A stretch of 64,000 nt of DNA from Glandiceps talaboti (Eukaryota; Hemichordata; Enteropneusta; Spengelidae). Shown piece after piece: positions 15,575-29,067 of this stretch. Every line of letters begins with the position of its first letter. Position 1 is the first letter of the stretch. Position numbers and translations under genes: made by a program. The notes beneath the pieces are model-generated. The model was not told the origin of the DNA. It did no database searches and worked only from the letters and a program-made list of their open reading frames with translations. Location of the stretch: positions 14,122,003 through 14,186,002 of the forward strand of contig NC_135551.1 in assembly GCF_964340395.1 (NCBI RefSeq). The letters are read 5' to 3'.

Positions 15575-16048
15575 ACACATATGTCCTATCAAGTTTGTTG
15601 ATGTACCTTACAGTGTTAATGAATAATTTGCATAATTAATGATTTTCGGTAATTAGGCTATATCTTAAGAATACATACTTCAATTTCAATATAATTCAGT
15701 ACACACGTTAACCTTAACAATCGCATATGTCCCGTAAAGCTTGTTGATGTACCTTTCAGTGTTAATGAATAATTTGCATAATCAATGATTCTTGGTAATT
15801 AGGCTATATCTTACGAAATATCGTATAATATGATACATATATCAATCATAATAATACGCACCTGTCCTATGAAGTTTGTTGCTACAATTTTACCTTTAAT
15901 GAGTATTTTGAATAATGAACGATATTCAGTAATTAAGCAGTATCATACACTCTTACATACATTAACCTAAGAAAGCACGCTTGTCCAAAAACAAAGCCTG
16001 TTACCATTTTTTTTTTAATTTAATGAGTTATTTGCATTATTAGTGATT
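15575..16048 (+). repeat. Decaying tandem repeat, about 120-146 bp units, four copies
   Basis: Units start at tgtcc at about 15582, 15728, 15863 and 15982. Each contains a (t)aagtttgttg-like block, a 'ttaatgaat..tttgcat' block and a 'gtaattaggctatatc' block. The first two are most alike; the third and fourth are progressively degraded. Confidence 0.8.
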
Positions 16049-16054
16049 CCCTTA

Positions 16055-16362
16055 CGGGAGGCATTCAGTTTAAATCTGGTTTTATATATGTGTTTTTTTC
16101 ATATGTTAGTGTCTAGTTCAGGTAGTTATGTTTTCCGTTATTTTCCAAATGGTCTCTGTGTTGTTAATTTCTCCCTATCAGATGTACAGCCATTACAGAT
16201 TGGAATAATAGTTTTATATTGTTTTTTCTTTTTAAGTCGGTGCCAGTTTGGGCATCCACTGTTTCTGGCGAGACCTCACAACTTTCGCGATGTTATTTTT
16301 TTTCCTCGAATATGTTAAAAAGTACATGGTCGGCAGTAAAAAACTAGAGGGGATGGGGGTAA
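16055..16362 (-). repeat. Dispersed repeat family A, copy 1
   Basis: About 300 bp whose reverse complement matches 24450-24745 and 39915-40165. Shared landmarks are the 'ctgccgacc' block, 'gacatcaacttaaaaa', 'ggctgtacat' and 'acacagagac.atttggaaaa'. The outer edge carries 'gggaggcattcagtttaaat', which also occurs near 27490 and, inverted, near 60735. No ORF is present; probably a SINE or non-autonomous element. Confidence 0.75.
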
Positions 16363-17206
16363 TCGATTTTCTTTGTATACACTATGGACAAGGAAGTTAT
16401 TTATATTCTATTCTATAAATACTTCGCCAGCCACGCTTATAATATAGGACATTTCTATCTTTGTGTTATCAATCCTGATTTACAACTTACAAGTACATTT
16501 TAGGATGTATCGAGGAGCCTCACGAGTAATCACAGATTGAGGATTTTCCCCCAGATTGGGTGTGGCTAAAATCCACGGGTGTATGGTTACTTGCAGCTGG
16601 TAAACTAATTCGATAGAATCATATCGCAATGTAGTGTTAACATTCCAACGCTCAAATCGCTGTACATTGATAGATTGCTTCATATTTTGACCATGCCCTA
16701 GAAACACCGAGTGATGACATCATATATGTATCGGCTACGCAACCAACTTAAAAGTGTAAAAGTTGACTATGTATAGATTCAACCATTAGAAATCATACGT
16801 CGGATTTGATAAAGAAATTGTCACTTTTCTTGTTCACTAAGTAACATGAATAACAATATTAAACATGAGCTGGTTCAATCGCAGTGATGATAGCGTTTAT
16901 GTGTAGACGGCCAGTATAGTAGACATTTTAAAGTATGTGACCTGACCTAAAAGAAAGGCATTTCGAAAATCAATAAATTTTAAAAACATGAGCACGTAAA
17001 CATATTGTAAGATTGTTACTTACTATACCATATACATTTGTACATATTTGTTTTTTCAATGCGAATATCATTTTAAGATCTGTAAAGAATTACTAGAACG
17101 GCATAAATCAATTAGAGATGGGGAAGAAAGATCGCAGATCACGTGATTAATTCTGATTCGGTGACCACGAGTTGTCATATACGTGTGAGCAGCAAACCAA
17201 TACAAT
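16363..17206. other. Gene-free stretch upstream of a candidate gene
   Basis: Nothing recognised except a CACGTG E-box near 17140, about 70 bp before the candidate start codon at 17207. Confidence 0.4.
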
Positions 17207-18846
<1,640 letters not shown>

Positions 18847-20406
18847 TGCACCAATTTCAGATCACTAGTTTGAAAATATAACAAGCATCCAACATGGTCA
18901 GTGACGTTGCCAAGTATACATGTCGTGTGTGTTTTATATTCTAAGCAAGATTCAGTAACACTTAGTAAGTAGTGAAACAACGATATGCTCTGTGAGTCTT
19001 TGTGATGGTGTAAATTGTGAAGTCTTGAATTAGCTAAGTAAGTGTAACTTCCACGAACTGATGATAGTCTGTGACTGTTAATTGATCACAGTAGTGATAC
19101 CTAGCCAAGATTAGTCACCATCAGAGATTTTACAATTGTATCATAAAGGGACAAACGAGAAATGTATTGATATATTTCTTTTCAATCATAATGTACAAGT
19201 GAGCTATTGTTACTGTATTGTATTTCCTACTTATTTGCAAATAAAGTTCTGACTAACAAGCATTTTCTGAGTAAATTGCACATCGTATTTATTGACAGTA
19301 ATTGATAGCTTATTATAATTCTTTGATCAAAAAACCAGTGAATCTTCCTCATTATTTGTATACATAATAAAGTTCGTTTAAAAACTGGCAAACGCGGTAC
19401 GGCAGGTGCATTGCGTGGTTCCCCATACATTCCTCAAGATAAATATAAAAAAAGCTCTAATAAGTGAATTATGCCAACAAATTCACGATAAAAATCAACT
19501 AGAAGCATGACACCTTCCTCTACAAACTAATATGAACATGTTGTCTGCTTCTGTAATATACTCTGTTTACCTGCAAATATTCAACACGAAAAATGAATCT
19601 CGAAGCACACCAGGGTCTATGGATACACATGATGATCACAGAATAGAACATTTAATAAAAAACATTTGGAATAAATGTATCTTCTGTACTCAAATCCTGT
19701 TTCTTCTTGGTTATAGTATACACACTCGCCATATGCTCTCTCCTACCGTAATGGGTTGTTAGCGCGCGGCCTCTTGTCTGAATCAATTCTAGATTTTTTG
19801 TACAGTACAGTATGTAAACAAACACACTATACGTAATAATAAATGTTAATCGATAAACCAATACAAATAGTTATTATTCAGTAAACGGTAGTGATATTTT
19901 TTCATGTGTAGCTAGCTCACATTTGTATAAAACTGTTTAAGTAAACTGACTCAATAGGCAGCAAACGCTGTAAACCTGCCTTCTTTAAAAGGGTAATCTT
20001 TACGTAATTCTAAATCGCTATCCAAGACTGGAAATTTTAAAACTACATATTGCTAAACGATACATTCGTGTGGATTTGTTTGGCAAAGAGGAAATGGTTT
20101 AATTGACCGATATGATAACATCACACTATAACTTTAATAAATAGCTTACTCAGTGATACATATGTATGCAATTAGAGGATATCGGGTTTTGTGAAAATCC
20201 CCATGAGCTTGCAACACAAGAATCGTTTGCCATTGGTTGTCTGAGATTGGTCTTCTTGAGGTCTGTATCAATCTGAATCAAAGGCGAACGGAATGCTTGT
20301 GTCTTGACCTGATCACCAGTGTGACATTGATTATAACCGTAGCGCATGTGCATACATTGAATGGGAGCTATTGCCGTCATATGTACGTCGAAGTCAAACT
20401 TTAATT
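18847..20406. other. Gene-free stretch upstream of the SET gene
   Basis: No supported exon or element was recognised. The final part is presumably promoter or 5' UTR for the gene starting at 20407, but no core motif stands out. Confidence 0.4.
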
Positions 20407-21905
20407 ATGTCACTAAGGAAATTTAGGTTAGCTGGAACTAATTGTAAACAAAAGCAAACTGCCTCGTACATGCCATATCTGAAAGAATTTTATGACAGAT
20501 ACATTGTAGTCAGCGATTCGAACTTCACTGCAGTTACAGAGATATATGAAAATTATAGACGGTGGTCACATTTGTATTCCGATGGTGAACCTAGCGCGTT
20601 GACCTTGATCGAGAGTAGGACCCGCTTTTACAAGGTGAGTTCTTATTTCACGATTTGCCATATATTCAAAAGCAACATAACGTTTGAGATTACTGACAAG
20701 ATGTTATGGTCACATTTCTATCTGAATATGACACTCACTGTTCTCAGAAACTAATGGTTTTCTTTGATATTCGTCACCACAGTGCTTCGCTGCCATAGCT
20801 AGAGAATACGGTCTTAAATACTGTACGTACGGGAAGAATTCGTATGGTGTGTCTTGCAATCTTCCGGGGATCTTATTCAGACATTCACTGTATCTCTCTG
20901 CCGACGACTACCCCTTCAAGCAAGACGATGTCCTAGAAAGGGCGACAGCTTACCTTGCGCAAGATTATGATCAAAGAGCGTCATCATTATCAATGAGAAG
21001 AATGTTTATTGGCAAAGCTAAAGGATATGGGGCTTTCGCGATTCATCACATTAGAAAATTTCAAATAATTTGTGAATATTTTGGTTTTGAAATAAATTCG
21101 ACCGAAGCTGATAGGAGAGAAGCAATATATGAACAACAGAAACAAGCTTCAATCATGTATACATCAAAAAGTATATCCAAAAGGTTGGTATTTTGAATGA
21201 CTTGTTCATAGAATTTAAATGCATTATGGAAATTCTAGTAATGATTGTTAGAAATGGCTACAACATTGTTTAGATACTAACACGTTAACTATCACAATAC
21301 AGACTTGGATGCATATAACATATATGACTAATTTACCTAAGTTATATGGCAATGGACACATATGGACATATAATATATAAACCTAAATTCATAATATAAT
21401 ATCATACTCGTCTTCTTTCATTCTTTTATTTTATGTATGATATGCTCCCCAACGTGATTAAGCACTCTACTTGGCGAAAGAAGAATAAAATTCTATGTAT
21501 TTTATATATATATTAAAGTGGAGGATCAAAGTGCATCATCATATGTTGTCATGTAATGAAAATGACAAAATATGAAACTGTCTCCTTATTCAACAAAATT
21601 TCCGTGTCTGAAATATATTTGGTAAAAATAATACGATAAACGGTGTTTTTTTCTTTTTTTGCAGTTTTGATGGCAATTACGATCACATGGGTAATTTCCT
21701 GGGAATCGAAAAAAATCATGGAGCCTGGCTTAATCATCATACTTCACTTTCTAATTGCGAAATTAAACAGATGGAAATTCATGGAAAAAATCGATTGATA
21801 GTCATTGCTAAGTACCGGATTCATTCAGGAACGGAACTTTTACAAAACTACGGCGTGAATCAGACAAATGCACCTGCTTGGTTGAAAAATCCGCAGAATC
21901 CATAG
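20407..21905 (+). CDS. SET-domain protein (putative lysine methyltransferase), three exons
   Basis: Exons 20407-20634, 20783-21183 and 21665-21905 with GT-AG introns and matching phases (0, 2) encode 289 residues. The first in-frame ATG is at 20407. SET features occupy about residues 148-274. They are the G-G/A opening IGKAKGYGAFAIHHI (residues 152-166) with EYFGFEI, then NHHTSLSNC (N233-C241), equivalent to the NHS..PNC cofactor-binding motif, and GTELLQNYG (265-273) with the conserved Tyr272. Such domains transfer methyl groups from S-adenosylmethionine to protein lysines, often histones. The N-terminal 150 residues are not a recognised domain and there is no post-SET cysteine cluster; the protein ends ten residues after the domain. 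The substrate cannot be predicted. Confidence 0.82.
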
Positions 21906-23839
21906 GTGTTAAGATGATATGTTGCGTTTAACACTAATCAGAACTAAAATTCGAGGTTTGTCGAAGAGGAAAAGTTTATACATAACATATTGACTGTGTA
22001 TCCCCGCATAAGACCATAGAAGAATGTTTTAGATGCACATTAGTTTGATGTGGAGGCTCCTTATTTGCAACTGTCTAACATCATAGAGTAAACTTCCATT
22101 GATATAGTATAATTAGCAAATCAGTTTTAAATCTCACTTACTTGACTTATATTTGACATTGAAATTTAAACATTTTGATTTATATTGAATTCAATTTGAA
22201 TTTGAATTCAATTTGTGTGATCACTTTCAACGTGACATTTCTGACTAATCTATTGCAGTTGATCATGAGAGGATTGAATAAATGATACACAGAGTCACAG
22301 TCATTAGTTGTCAGGTTGTGGTAGCACTGATCCAGATATTTCAAAGAACATATACACATGTATCTTTTCCTAAGAGCGTGCATTGGCCACTTGCTGGCAA
22401 CTTCATAGCATATATTGTCAAGCTGGTTAGCCCAAACATACAGTATTAAACAATATGGGTAGGAAAAATCATTTGTATTGATTTGTTTTACCTACTTATA
22501 TTGGCGAGTTTTACCAATATAGATATATCTTTTACACTATATTCAAAATAAATTTATTTTACTATCCCAACCAAGTTATCCTTTTATTCGGAACTGGAGT
22601 AATCGGTCTAAATCGGCTGGCATTACATGACTTGCTATTATACATCAGTCTCAGCCCACTGATGTTAAAATAAGTCATTCATATGTCGAAAAATTCGCGC
22701 GAAAGTACCATACATTGAGCAAAAGTGGTGGCTCTCAAATTACCCATTTTTGTGCTTCCTTTACGTTACACCAACAACTTGACATGGAATAATTAATCAC
22801 TCGAATGTTTTCTCCGACATGACGCGCATGCGTAAACAAAACGCGGCAAGTAACTCTCAGATGCCACGGACACCGCTTTAATTTTCTTTTAACTGGGACA
22901 CGAACAAGCCAATTCCTGAAGGCATATTTCATCTCGAAAACAAATCCCATCGGTGAGTTCTCGTAATTTTCTATTATATGTGGTGTTTTGTCTTTTTAGT
23001 CATGTAAGTTACGATTTGATCTTCATGACAATGAAATAGGGAGACAATACTGTAACATACACACACATTGTTGAGACCATTGGTTCACGCAAACTCTTTT
23101 CACTGAGTTTTGTCCCTTATAAATCCACATACTTATGAAAACAAGTGTCAGTTCACTATTGAACTTAATGAATGAATCGTATTGCATTTATTTTCACGTT
23201 TATTTTGAAGTTCATACGTCAACCCTTTCAAGAATTGTGCATGGGGCATATATATTAAAAATACTTCTCAATTTCAAGCAATACAACTTACGTTAAAGAT
23301 CACACGTGCACATTTGTTACTAAAATCTCATTAAAACTATCCCTTCCCATCGAAAAGCTTAGTGTACGCTTATAAACCTTTCCAAGTTTATGTAATAAGT
23401 GAACTCTATATTTTGTTAGGTTTTATGATGAAACATTGTGGACATGTGTCCATTTCCCGCCAATTATTCGGTGCGAGAGAGGAAACAGACCTGTTATATC
23501 GCCAGAATTCTCTACATAATTGTAACTTCCTACATGTGCACACCAAGGGAACTATTAATCATAAAACGTAAATACACATGACATGTGGTTAATTCCCGCC
23601 AAATTGTCGCATCGTAGCTTGGCGGTAAATCCTTGAAATCTGTACAAGTCAAACATCTCTCAATATCACGTTCCGTATATAGGCGCCGCTCTCTTAATTT
23701 TCGCTGAAAAACGTACATGTGTTGACAGCTATTCATTATAGCCTGACGGAAGACGTCTCCATTTAAGTTCCTCATCAATTGTAATATATAGTATACCACT
23801 GTGACATTAGATTGAACTTGGGGAGTTCGGAAAGACCTT
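21906..23839. other. Gene-free stretch with E2F-like sites
   Basis: No exon is supported. A GCGCATGCGT (NRF1-like) sequence lies near 22824, and TTTCCCGCC at 23453-23461 and TTCCCGCC at 23593-23600 match E2F-type sites. A short palindromic GAATTCAA-rich block is at about 22185-22212. Confidence 0.45.
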
Positions 23840-24205
23840 AACCTAATTAATTAGACACATATGAAGAGCAAACCCACCCTAAAAGAGACTCTAAAAGCTT
23901 ACAACTATTACGAATATTGATAAGAGTACATAGAAGGGGTCACTACGTTTGCTGGGTTATTTAGTATTATGGTACTTGTAGCCATTTCCCGCCAAATGAT
24001 CGTAGCTAGAAAGGAAGCCAACGTGATTTGTGCGATGAAGCTCATTCAACCTAAGTGGCATGTGCTGAGCATGTGAAAGAAAACAAAGTTCTGATTGGTC
24101 GACTCTGCCAAAGAATTATGATACTAGTAATAAGTTGTATCATAATCAGAGAGGGGAACTTATTCCTATGTAAGGAGGTCACGTTCTAAAGAAGGTTGAA
24201 TGCAA
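23840..24205 (+). repeat. Duplicated module, copy 1 (partial)
   Basis: About 360 bp highly similar to 25520-25870 and 27655-27995. It carries ATTTCCCGCC (23984-23993) and ATTGG (24094-24098) but stops before the NRF1-like part present in the other two copies. Confidence 0.9.
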
Positions 24206-24449
24206 TGGAGTACGTAAATATTGCTCTTACGTACTTTAGGGTGCCTTCAGTAATCCGGGGAAAGGGGCAGGGGTCGGGGAAAAATCAAGTTCAGTATGTG
24301 GCATAACATGTGACCCTACCCCTAGTCCGTTGTGCTAAAATATGACGTTCCCAAAATTTCCATTCTATCCAACATGACCCTCCCCGTTCATATGTTTCAA
24401 TGTCACCCCCCCCCCCCCCCCGCGTGGAGTAGTTGTTTACACTCAAGAT

Positions 24450-24745
24450 TAGACCTAATTTGTTTGGTTCCGGTTACACGACCCCCACCTAGCTTTTCAC
24501 TGCCGACCTTAAAATTCTTTTTAGGTATTCAAGAAAAAAATAATAAAATCGCAAAAAATGTGTGAAGTCTCACAAGAACTAGTGGATGCGGAAACTGACA
24601 TCAACTTAAAAAGACAATATAAAGCTGTTCTTCTAATCTGTAATAGCTGTACATCTGATGTGAAGAAATAAACAACACAGAGACCATTTGGAAAACAATT
24701 GAAAACCTGAACTAGACACTCACACATGAAAAATGTAATAAAATA
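24450..24745 (+). repeat. Dispersed repeat family A, copy 2
   Basis: Same family as 16055-16362 (inverted) and 39915-40165 (same strand), sharing 'tccggttac.cgacccc' and 'ttttcactgccgacc' at the left end and the 'gacatcaacttaaaaa' core. It is preceded by a poly-C run at 24405-24421. Confidence 0.8.
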
Positions 24746-25230
24746 AGATTAAAAGGTTTGGTCTCATTGGCTGGACTGTACGCCTGAACCCATAAAGACT
24801 AGATGAGCGCACAACTGATTACCTCGAGTCGGGAAGGAGGTCAACGTTCTGTACTCAATTATCCCCAATATCTTGCCACGGTTTCCCTTTCTACTTTGAG
24901 ATCAACTCCTCTCCTCACACCACAACTAAAAGCTAATTTACTGCATTTCACTGATATGGTATTACATTATAATTACTTTACAGTAGTGGGGTGTGGCACC
25001 ATGCCAGTAGGATTTGGAACCCCTGGCAGCATTGGGAACATGCCAAAATCACAAAATAATCCCAAGTTAAATAAGAAATTTATGAAAGCAAAATAATATG
25101 ATCCTCCCCTAATTTGCATTTTCTAAAATATGGCTCTCCCCTGAGGACCGATTTGTTAAAAGTGACCCATCCCCAATTCCCATGGCACTCCTACTTGTAA
25201 TACTAGTAACTGAACCTCCGCGGGCCGCCT
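24746..25230. other. Gene-free stretch
   Basis: Nothing supported; the ORF at 24803-25096 has no family features or splice context. Confidence 0.4.
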
Positions 25231-26105
25231 AGTGTTAATCTGGTATGTTCACATTCTCTCGTCTTAGACATGAAAACCTGTTTCTGGACAATATCAAAAT
25301 GCCTCACACACTATGACATCTAATCAGACAAAAGTGGACGACGTTAGTTTGACATGAGTTACATGTGATTTTTGGACATGTGGGAAGTTACGTGTAACAC
25401 TTTTTTATACTCCAGGAAAGAAAAAGGAGTCCATACGGCACGAATGTAACCGATATATGTAAACTTGACTGAAATCACTGTTAAGTGATGTTCCCTAAGG
25501 CCTCTTCAATTTAAATTAGTATAACCTAATTACACATATGAAGTGCAAACTCACCCTTAAAGAGATTCTAAAAGCTTAAAACTATTACGAATATTGACAA
25601 GAGTACATAGAAGGGGCCACTACGTTTGCTGGGTCATTTAGTATTATGATACTTGTAGCCATTTCCCGCCAAATGATCGTAGCTAGAAAGGAAGCCAACG
25701 TGATTTGTGCGATGAAGCTCATTCAACCTAAGTGGCATGTGCTGAGCATGTGAAAGAAAACAAAGTTCTGATTGGTCGACTCTGCCAAAGAATTATGATA
25801 CTAGTAATAAGTTGTATCATAATCAGAGAGGGAAACTTATTCAAATGTAAAGGAGGTCACATTCTAAAGAATGCTGACTGGCAAGGCATGCATCATCGTT
25901 AGTAAATGCCCGTGGCGCATGCGCAGACAAATAGTGTTGCTATTTTAACACATCAAGCACTGCTTTACGATTAAAATTGTCAAACAACGATATGGGCTAC
26001 GTAGTAAAATATCAGGTTTGGAAAAACTCGATGGCCCAATAATTAGTAGAAATTCACACATAAAGTTGACTGCAAATTGACTGTTCAAAATTTTTTATAT
26101 ACTTG
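25231..26105 (+). repeat. Duplicated module, copy 2
   Basis: Near-identical to 27508-28245 over hundreds of bases. The alignment starts at 'tatgttcacattctctcgtc', is interrupted by about 140 bp unique to this copy (about 25280-25420), resumes at 'aggagtccatacg' and ends near 26105. It contains ATTTCCCGCC (25661-25670), ATTGG (25771-25775) and GCGCATGCGC (25915-25924). Confidence 0.92.
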
Positions 26106-26116
26106 ACATATATAAA

Positions 26117-26410
26117 CAATATGAGTTTCAAGTAGGTATTTTTGTGCATGATGCACTAAACAATAATCTTCCACCTATCTTCCATAACTACTTTTCTTTT
26201 ATTGCACATGATCGTAATACTCGGTGTAAATTAAGAGGAGATCTTCATGTTCCAAAATATACTAGCCAACTTGGCCAGTCTTCAATTCAATTTGCCGGTC
26301 CCATGCTATGGAACAAAATACCCAACGATATTACATATCCCGACAGGGTTATAAGCATACAACTTCAACAACACTATAACAAAACGCGTTACTGGTGTAA
26401 ACTTTACTAA
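26117..26410 (+). pseudogene. LINE (CR1/Jockey-like) reverse transcriptase C-terminus
   Basis: One open frame reads YEFQVGIFVHDALNNNLPP, IFHNYFSF, RNTRCKLRGDLHVPKYTSQL, then LWNKIPNDI and a stop near 26410. This is the C-terminal tail of a CR1/Jockey-type LINE ORF2. It is 5'-truncated and abuts the end of duplicated module copy 2. It is less degraded than the tail at 10970-11241 and comes from a different subfamily. Confidence 0.78.
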
Positions 26411-27480
26411 TCTAGTTCCTATAGTGTATTGTTACCATAATTTAGTAAAGGTCCACTCACAGGTTAGGGTTTAGAAACCACAGATGGAATCCAGACTAAA
26501 ACTTTGCATGCAACTATACGTGTTTCATGTATTGACAACTTGACAAAGCCATACTACAGAAATATTGCAAAGGAAATGAAGTCCCGAAAAACCTTGGATT
26601 GAAAGGCAAACATTTGCAACAAGAATGGCAGACTTTAACAGTGCAAATCAGCGAGGAATTGATTTTTCAAATCAAAGGAACAGTCCTATCAAGGAGAAAT
26701 TGGAGTCGAAATTCCCGGCGTACAAGTGACGCAACTCGATAAATTAGATTATCCAGAGAAACAGGACTAGAAATGACTTAGATGTAAACATTGCATGTAA
26801 AATATGTGTTAGTAACTCTTTGATATAATGGCTTACTTCAAAGTAGTATAAGTTGTCAATACATGAACAAGTTGTAGTTGCATGTAAAGTATATACCAGA
26901 AATGTTTTATTATAGTCTTGCAATACAAGTGTACTAAAGGACTATATAAAGTTAAAGTTGTGAGTTGTCAATACATATTGTAAAGTTTGTTGTTTTATGA
27001 TGACTGGACATCAGAGTAGTATTAAAAGTTGAAGTTGTAAAAGTTTCACTAAAAGTTGATACACGTGTTTTCTTGTTTTATTTTGTTATTAAATAATGAC
27101 AACGTAAAGGAAGTTTAATTTGTTAATCATTTACCATTATCAAAATCATTTAAAAAATCGAACTATAAATGAACTTTATGAAGAATTTTGTGTGTGTATG
27201 TGTCCATGTGTGATGTAATTACTAATTAAGTTCGAGTCCACAGCTAGACAACAGGGTAAGCTGACACTAAAATGACCACATATGGTCTCAATGAGTTTTA
27301 TGGGGCTAATTGTTTACTTTCCAACTGATAACCAACAAGATTAATTGTCTGCTACAACTTCAAGTTAGCAAAACGGACAGTCAAATAATTTCGACGAGTA
27401 CTTCAAACATGACTAGTCGCATTTGTTCTGTTGCATTCTAATAGTGATTGTGTGTAGAAACGAAAGTCTAAGCATATTTG
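26411..27480. other. Gene-free stretch
   Basis: No gene recognised. The phrase 'agttgtcaatacat' and nearby 'gtaaagt' recur at about 26850 and 26965, suggesting a weak internal duplication of about 120 bp. Confidence 0.4.
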
Positions 27481-27484
27481 CCCT

Positions 27485-28245
27485 TAACTTGAGGAAGGCA
27501 TTCAGTTTAAATCTTGTATGTTCACATTCTCTCGTCGTAGACATGGAAACCAAGGAGTCCATACGTCACGAATGTAACCGATATATGTAAACTTGACTGA
27601 AATCACTGTTAAGTGATGTTCCCTAAGGCCTCTTCAATTTAAATCAGTATAACCTAATTACACATATGAAGTGCAAACTCACCCTTAAAGAGATTCTAAA
27701 AGCTTACAACTATTACGAATATTGACAAGAGTACATAGAAGGGGCCACTACGTTTGCTGGGTTATTTAGATTATGATACTTGTAGCCATTTCCCGCCAAA
27801 TGATCGTAGCGGCTAGAAAGGAAACCAACGTGATTTGTGCGATGAAGCTCATTCAACCTAAGTGGCATGTGCTGAGCATGTGAAAGAAAACAAAGTTCTG
27901 ATTGGTCGACTCTGCCAAAGAATTATGATACTAGTAATAAGTTGTATCATAATCAGAGAGGGAAACTTATTCAAATGTAAAGGAGGTCACATTCTAAAGA
28001 ATGCTGACTGGCAAGGCATGCATCATCGTTAGTAAATGCCCGTGGCGCATGCGCAGACAAATAGTGTTGCTATTTTAACACATCAAGCACTGCTTTACGA
28101 TTAAAATTGTCAAACAACGATATGGGCTACGTAGTAAAATATCAGGTTTGGAAAAACTCGATAGCCCAATAATTAGTAGAAATTTCACACATAAAGTTGA
28201 CTGCAAATCAGTGACTGTTCAAAAAAATTGATATACTTGAGAGAC
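27485..28245 (+). repeat. Duplicated module, copy 3
   Basis: Third and nearest copy to the kinase gene. It contains ATTTCCCGCC (27788-27797), ATTGG (27901-27905) and a perfect GCGCATGCGC (28045-28054). The left margin also contains the 'aggcattcagtttaaatct' edge of dispersed repeat family A. Confidence 0.92.
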
Positions 28246-28786
28246 ACTGCACACCAACAGTCACAAGTTGCATTGTAATCAAAATCTAAGAAAAGTCTTT
28301 ATTTCTTCAAGTCCCTAACATATAAGTTCTAGTTGTCACCTTGAAAATAAGGTGATGTCATTTTTGTAAACATAACTAGTTATAATTAAATGACCTCTCA
28401 CCTAGATTCATTGTTCTAAAAGATACGGTGAACTTTCCACTAGATTATTTAAGATTGAGATTCAAGATCATGCCATAATATGTAAATTGTTTACGTGTAA
28501 GACAAATGTTGATCATGCCATTGGAAAATTAAGTATTAATTTGAATTCGATAATCAACAAGTTATCTTGTTTACAAGAACTAATCTATGTTGTTTAATCA
28601 AAACACTTGACATTTGTTAGCTACTAGAGATAAATGTAATTAGTACAGCATTAGTAGATAAATCAACACATTATTTAATCATGCTGTTGTTAGCTCCTGT
28701 TTGTGAGTAAGTAGTATAAATTGAATTTAACATTAATTTAGGCAAAATATGCCAAAATTCCGAATATGATATTTCTGGATCGTAAC

Positions 28787-28787
<1 letters not shown>

Positions 28788-28817
<30 letters not shown>

Positions 28818-28911
28818 TGTATGTATGTATGTATGTATGTATGTGTTTATCTGCCTGCTTGTCTGTCTCTCTATCTGCCTGTATGGATGTGTGTGTGTGT
28901 GTTTCTGTCTG

Positions 28912-28964
<53 letters not shown>

Positions 28965-28978
28965 GTGTGTGCGTGCGT
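28788..28978. repeat. (ATGT)n and (GT)n microsatellites
   Basis: ATGT tetramers to about 28843, a mixed CTGT segment, then GT dinucleotides to about 28970. They lie just upstream of the kinase gene's first coding exon. Confidence 0.97.
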
Positions 28979-29067
28979 GCAGCATGATATACGACGTAGG
29001 ATTTTGAAATTGACGAATCATTCTTCTTGTTTACAGTGTTGAGTAGTATTAACAGGTTTGTGTGGAA

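Noticed and set aside
27225-27245. Possible tRNA T-arm (ttcgagtcc)
   Set aside because: No matching acceptor, D or anticodon arms around it.
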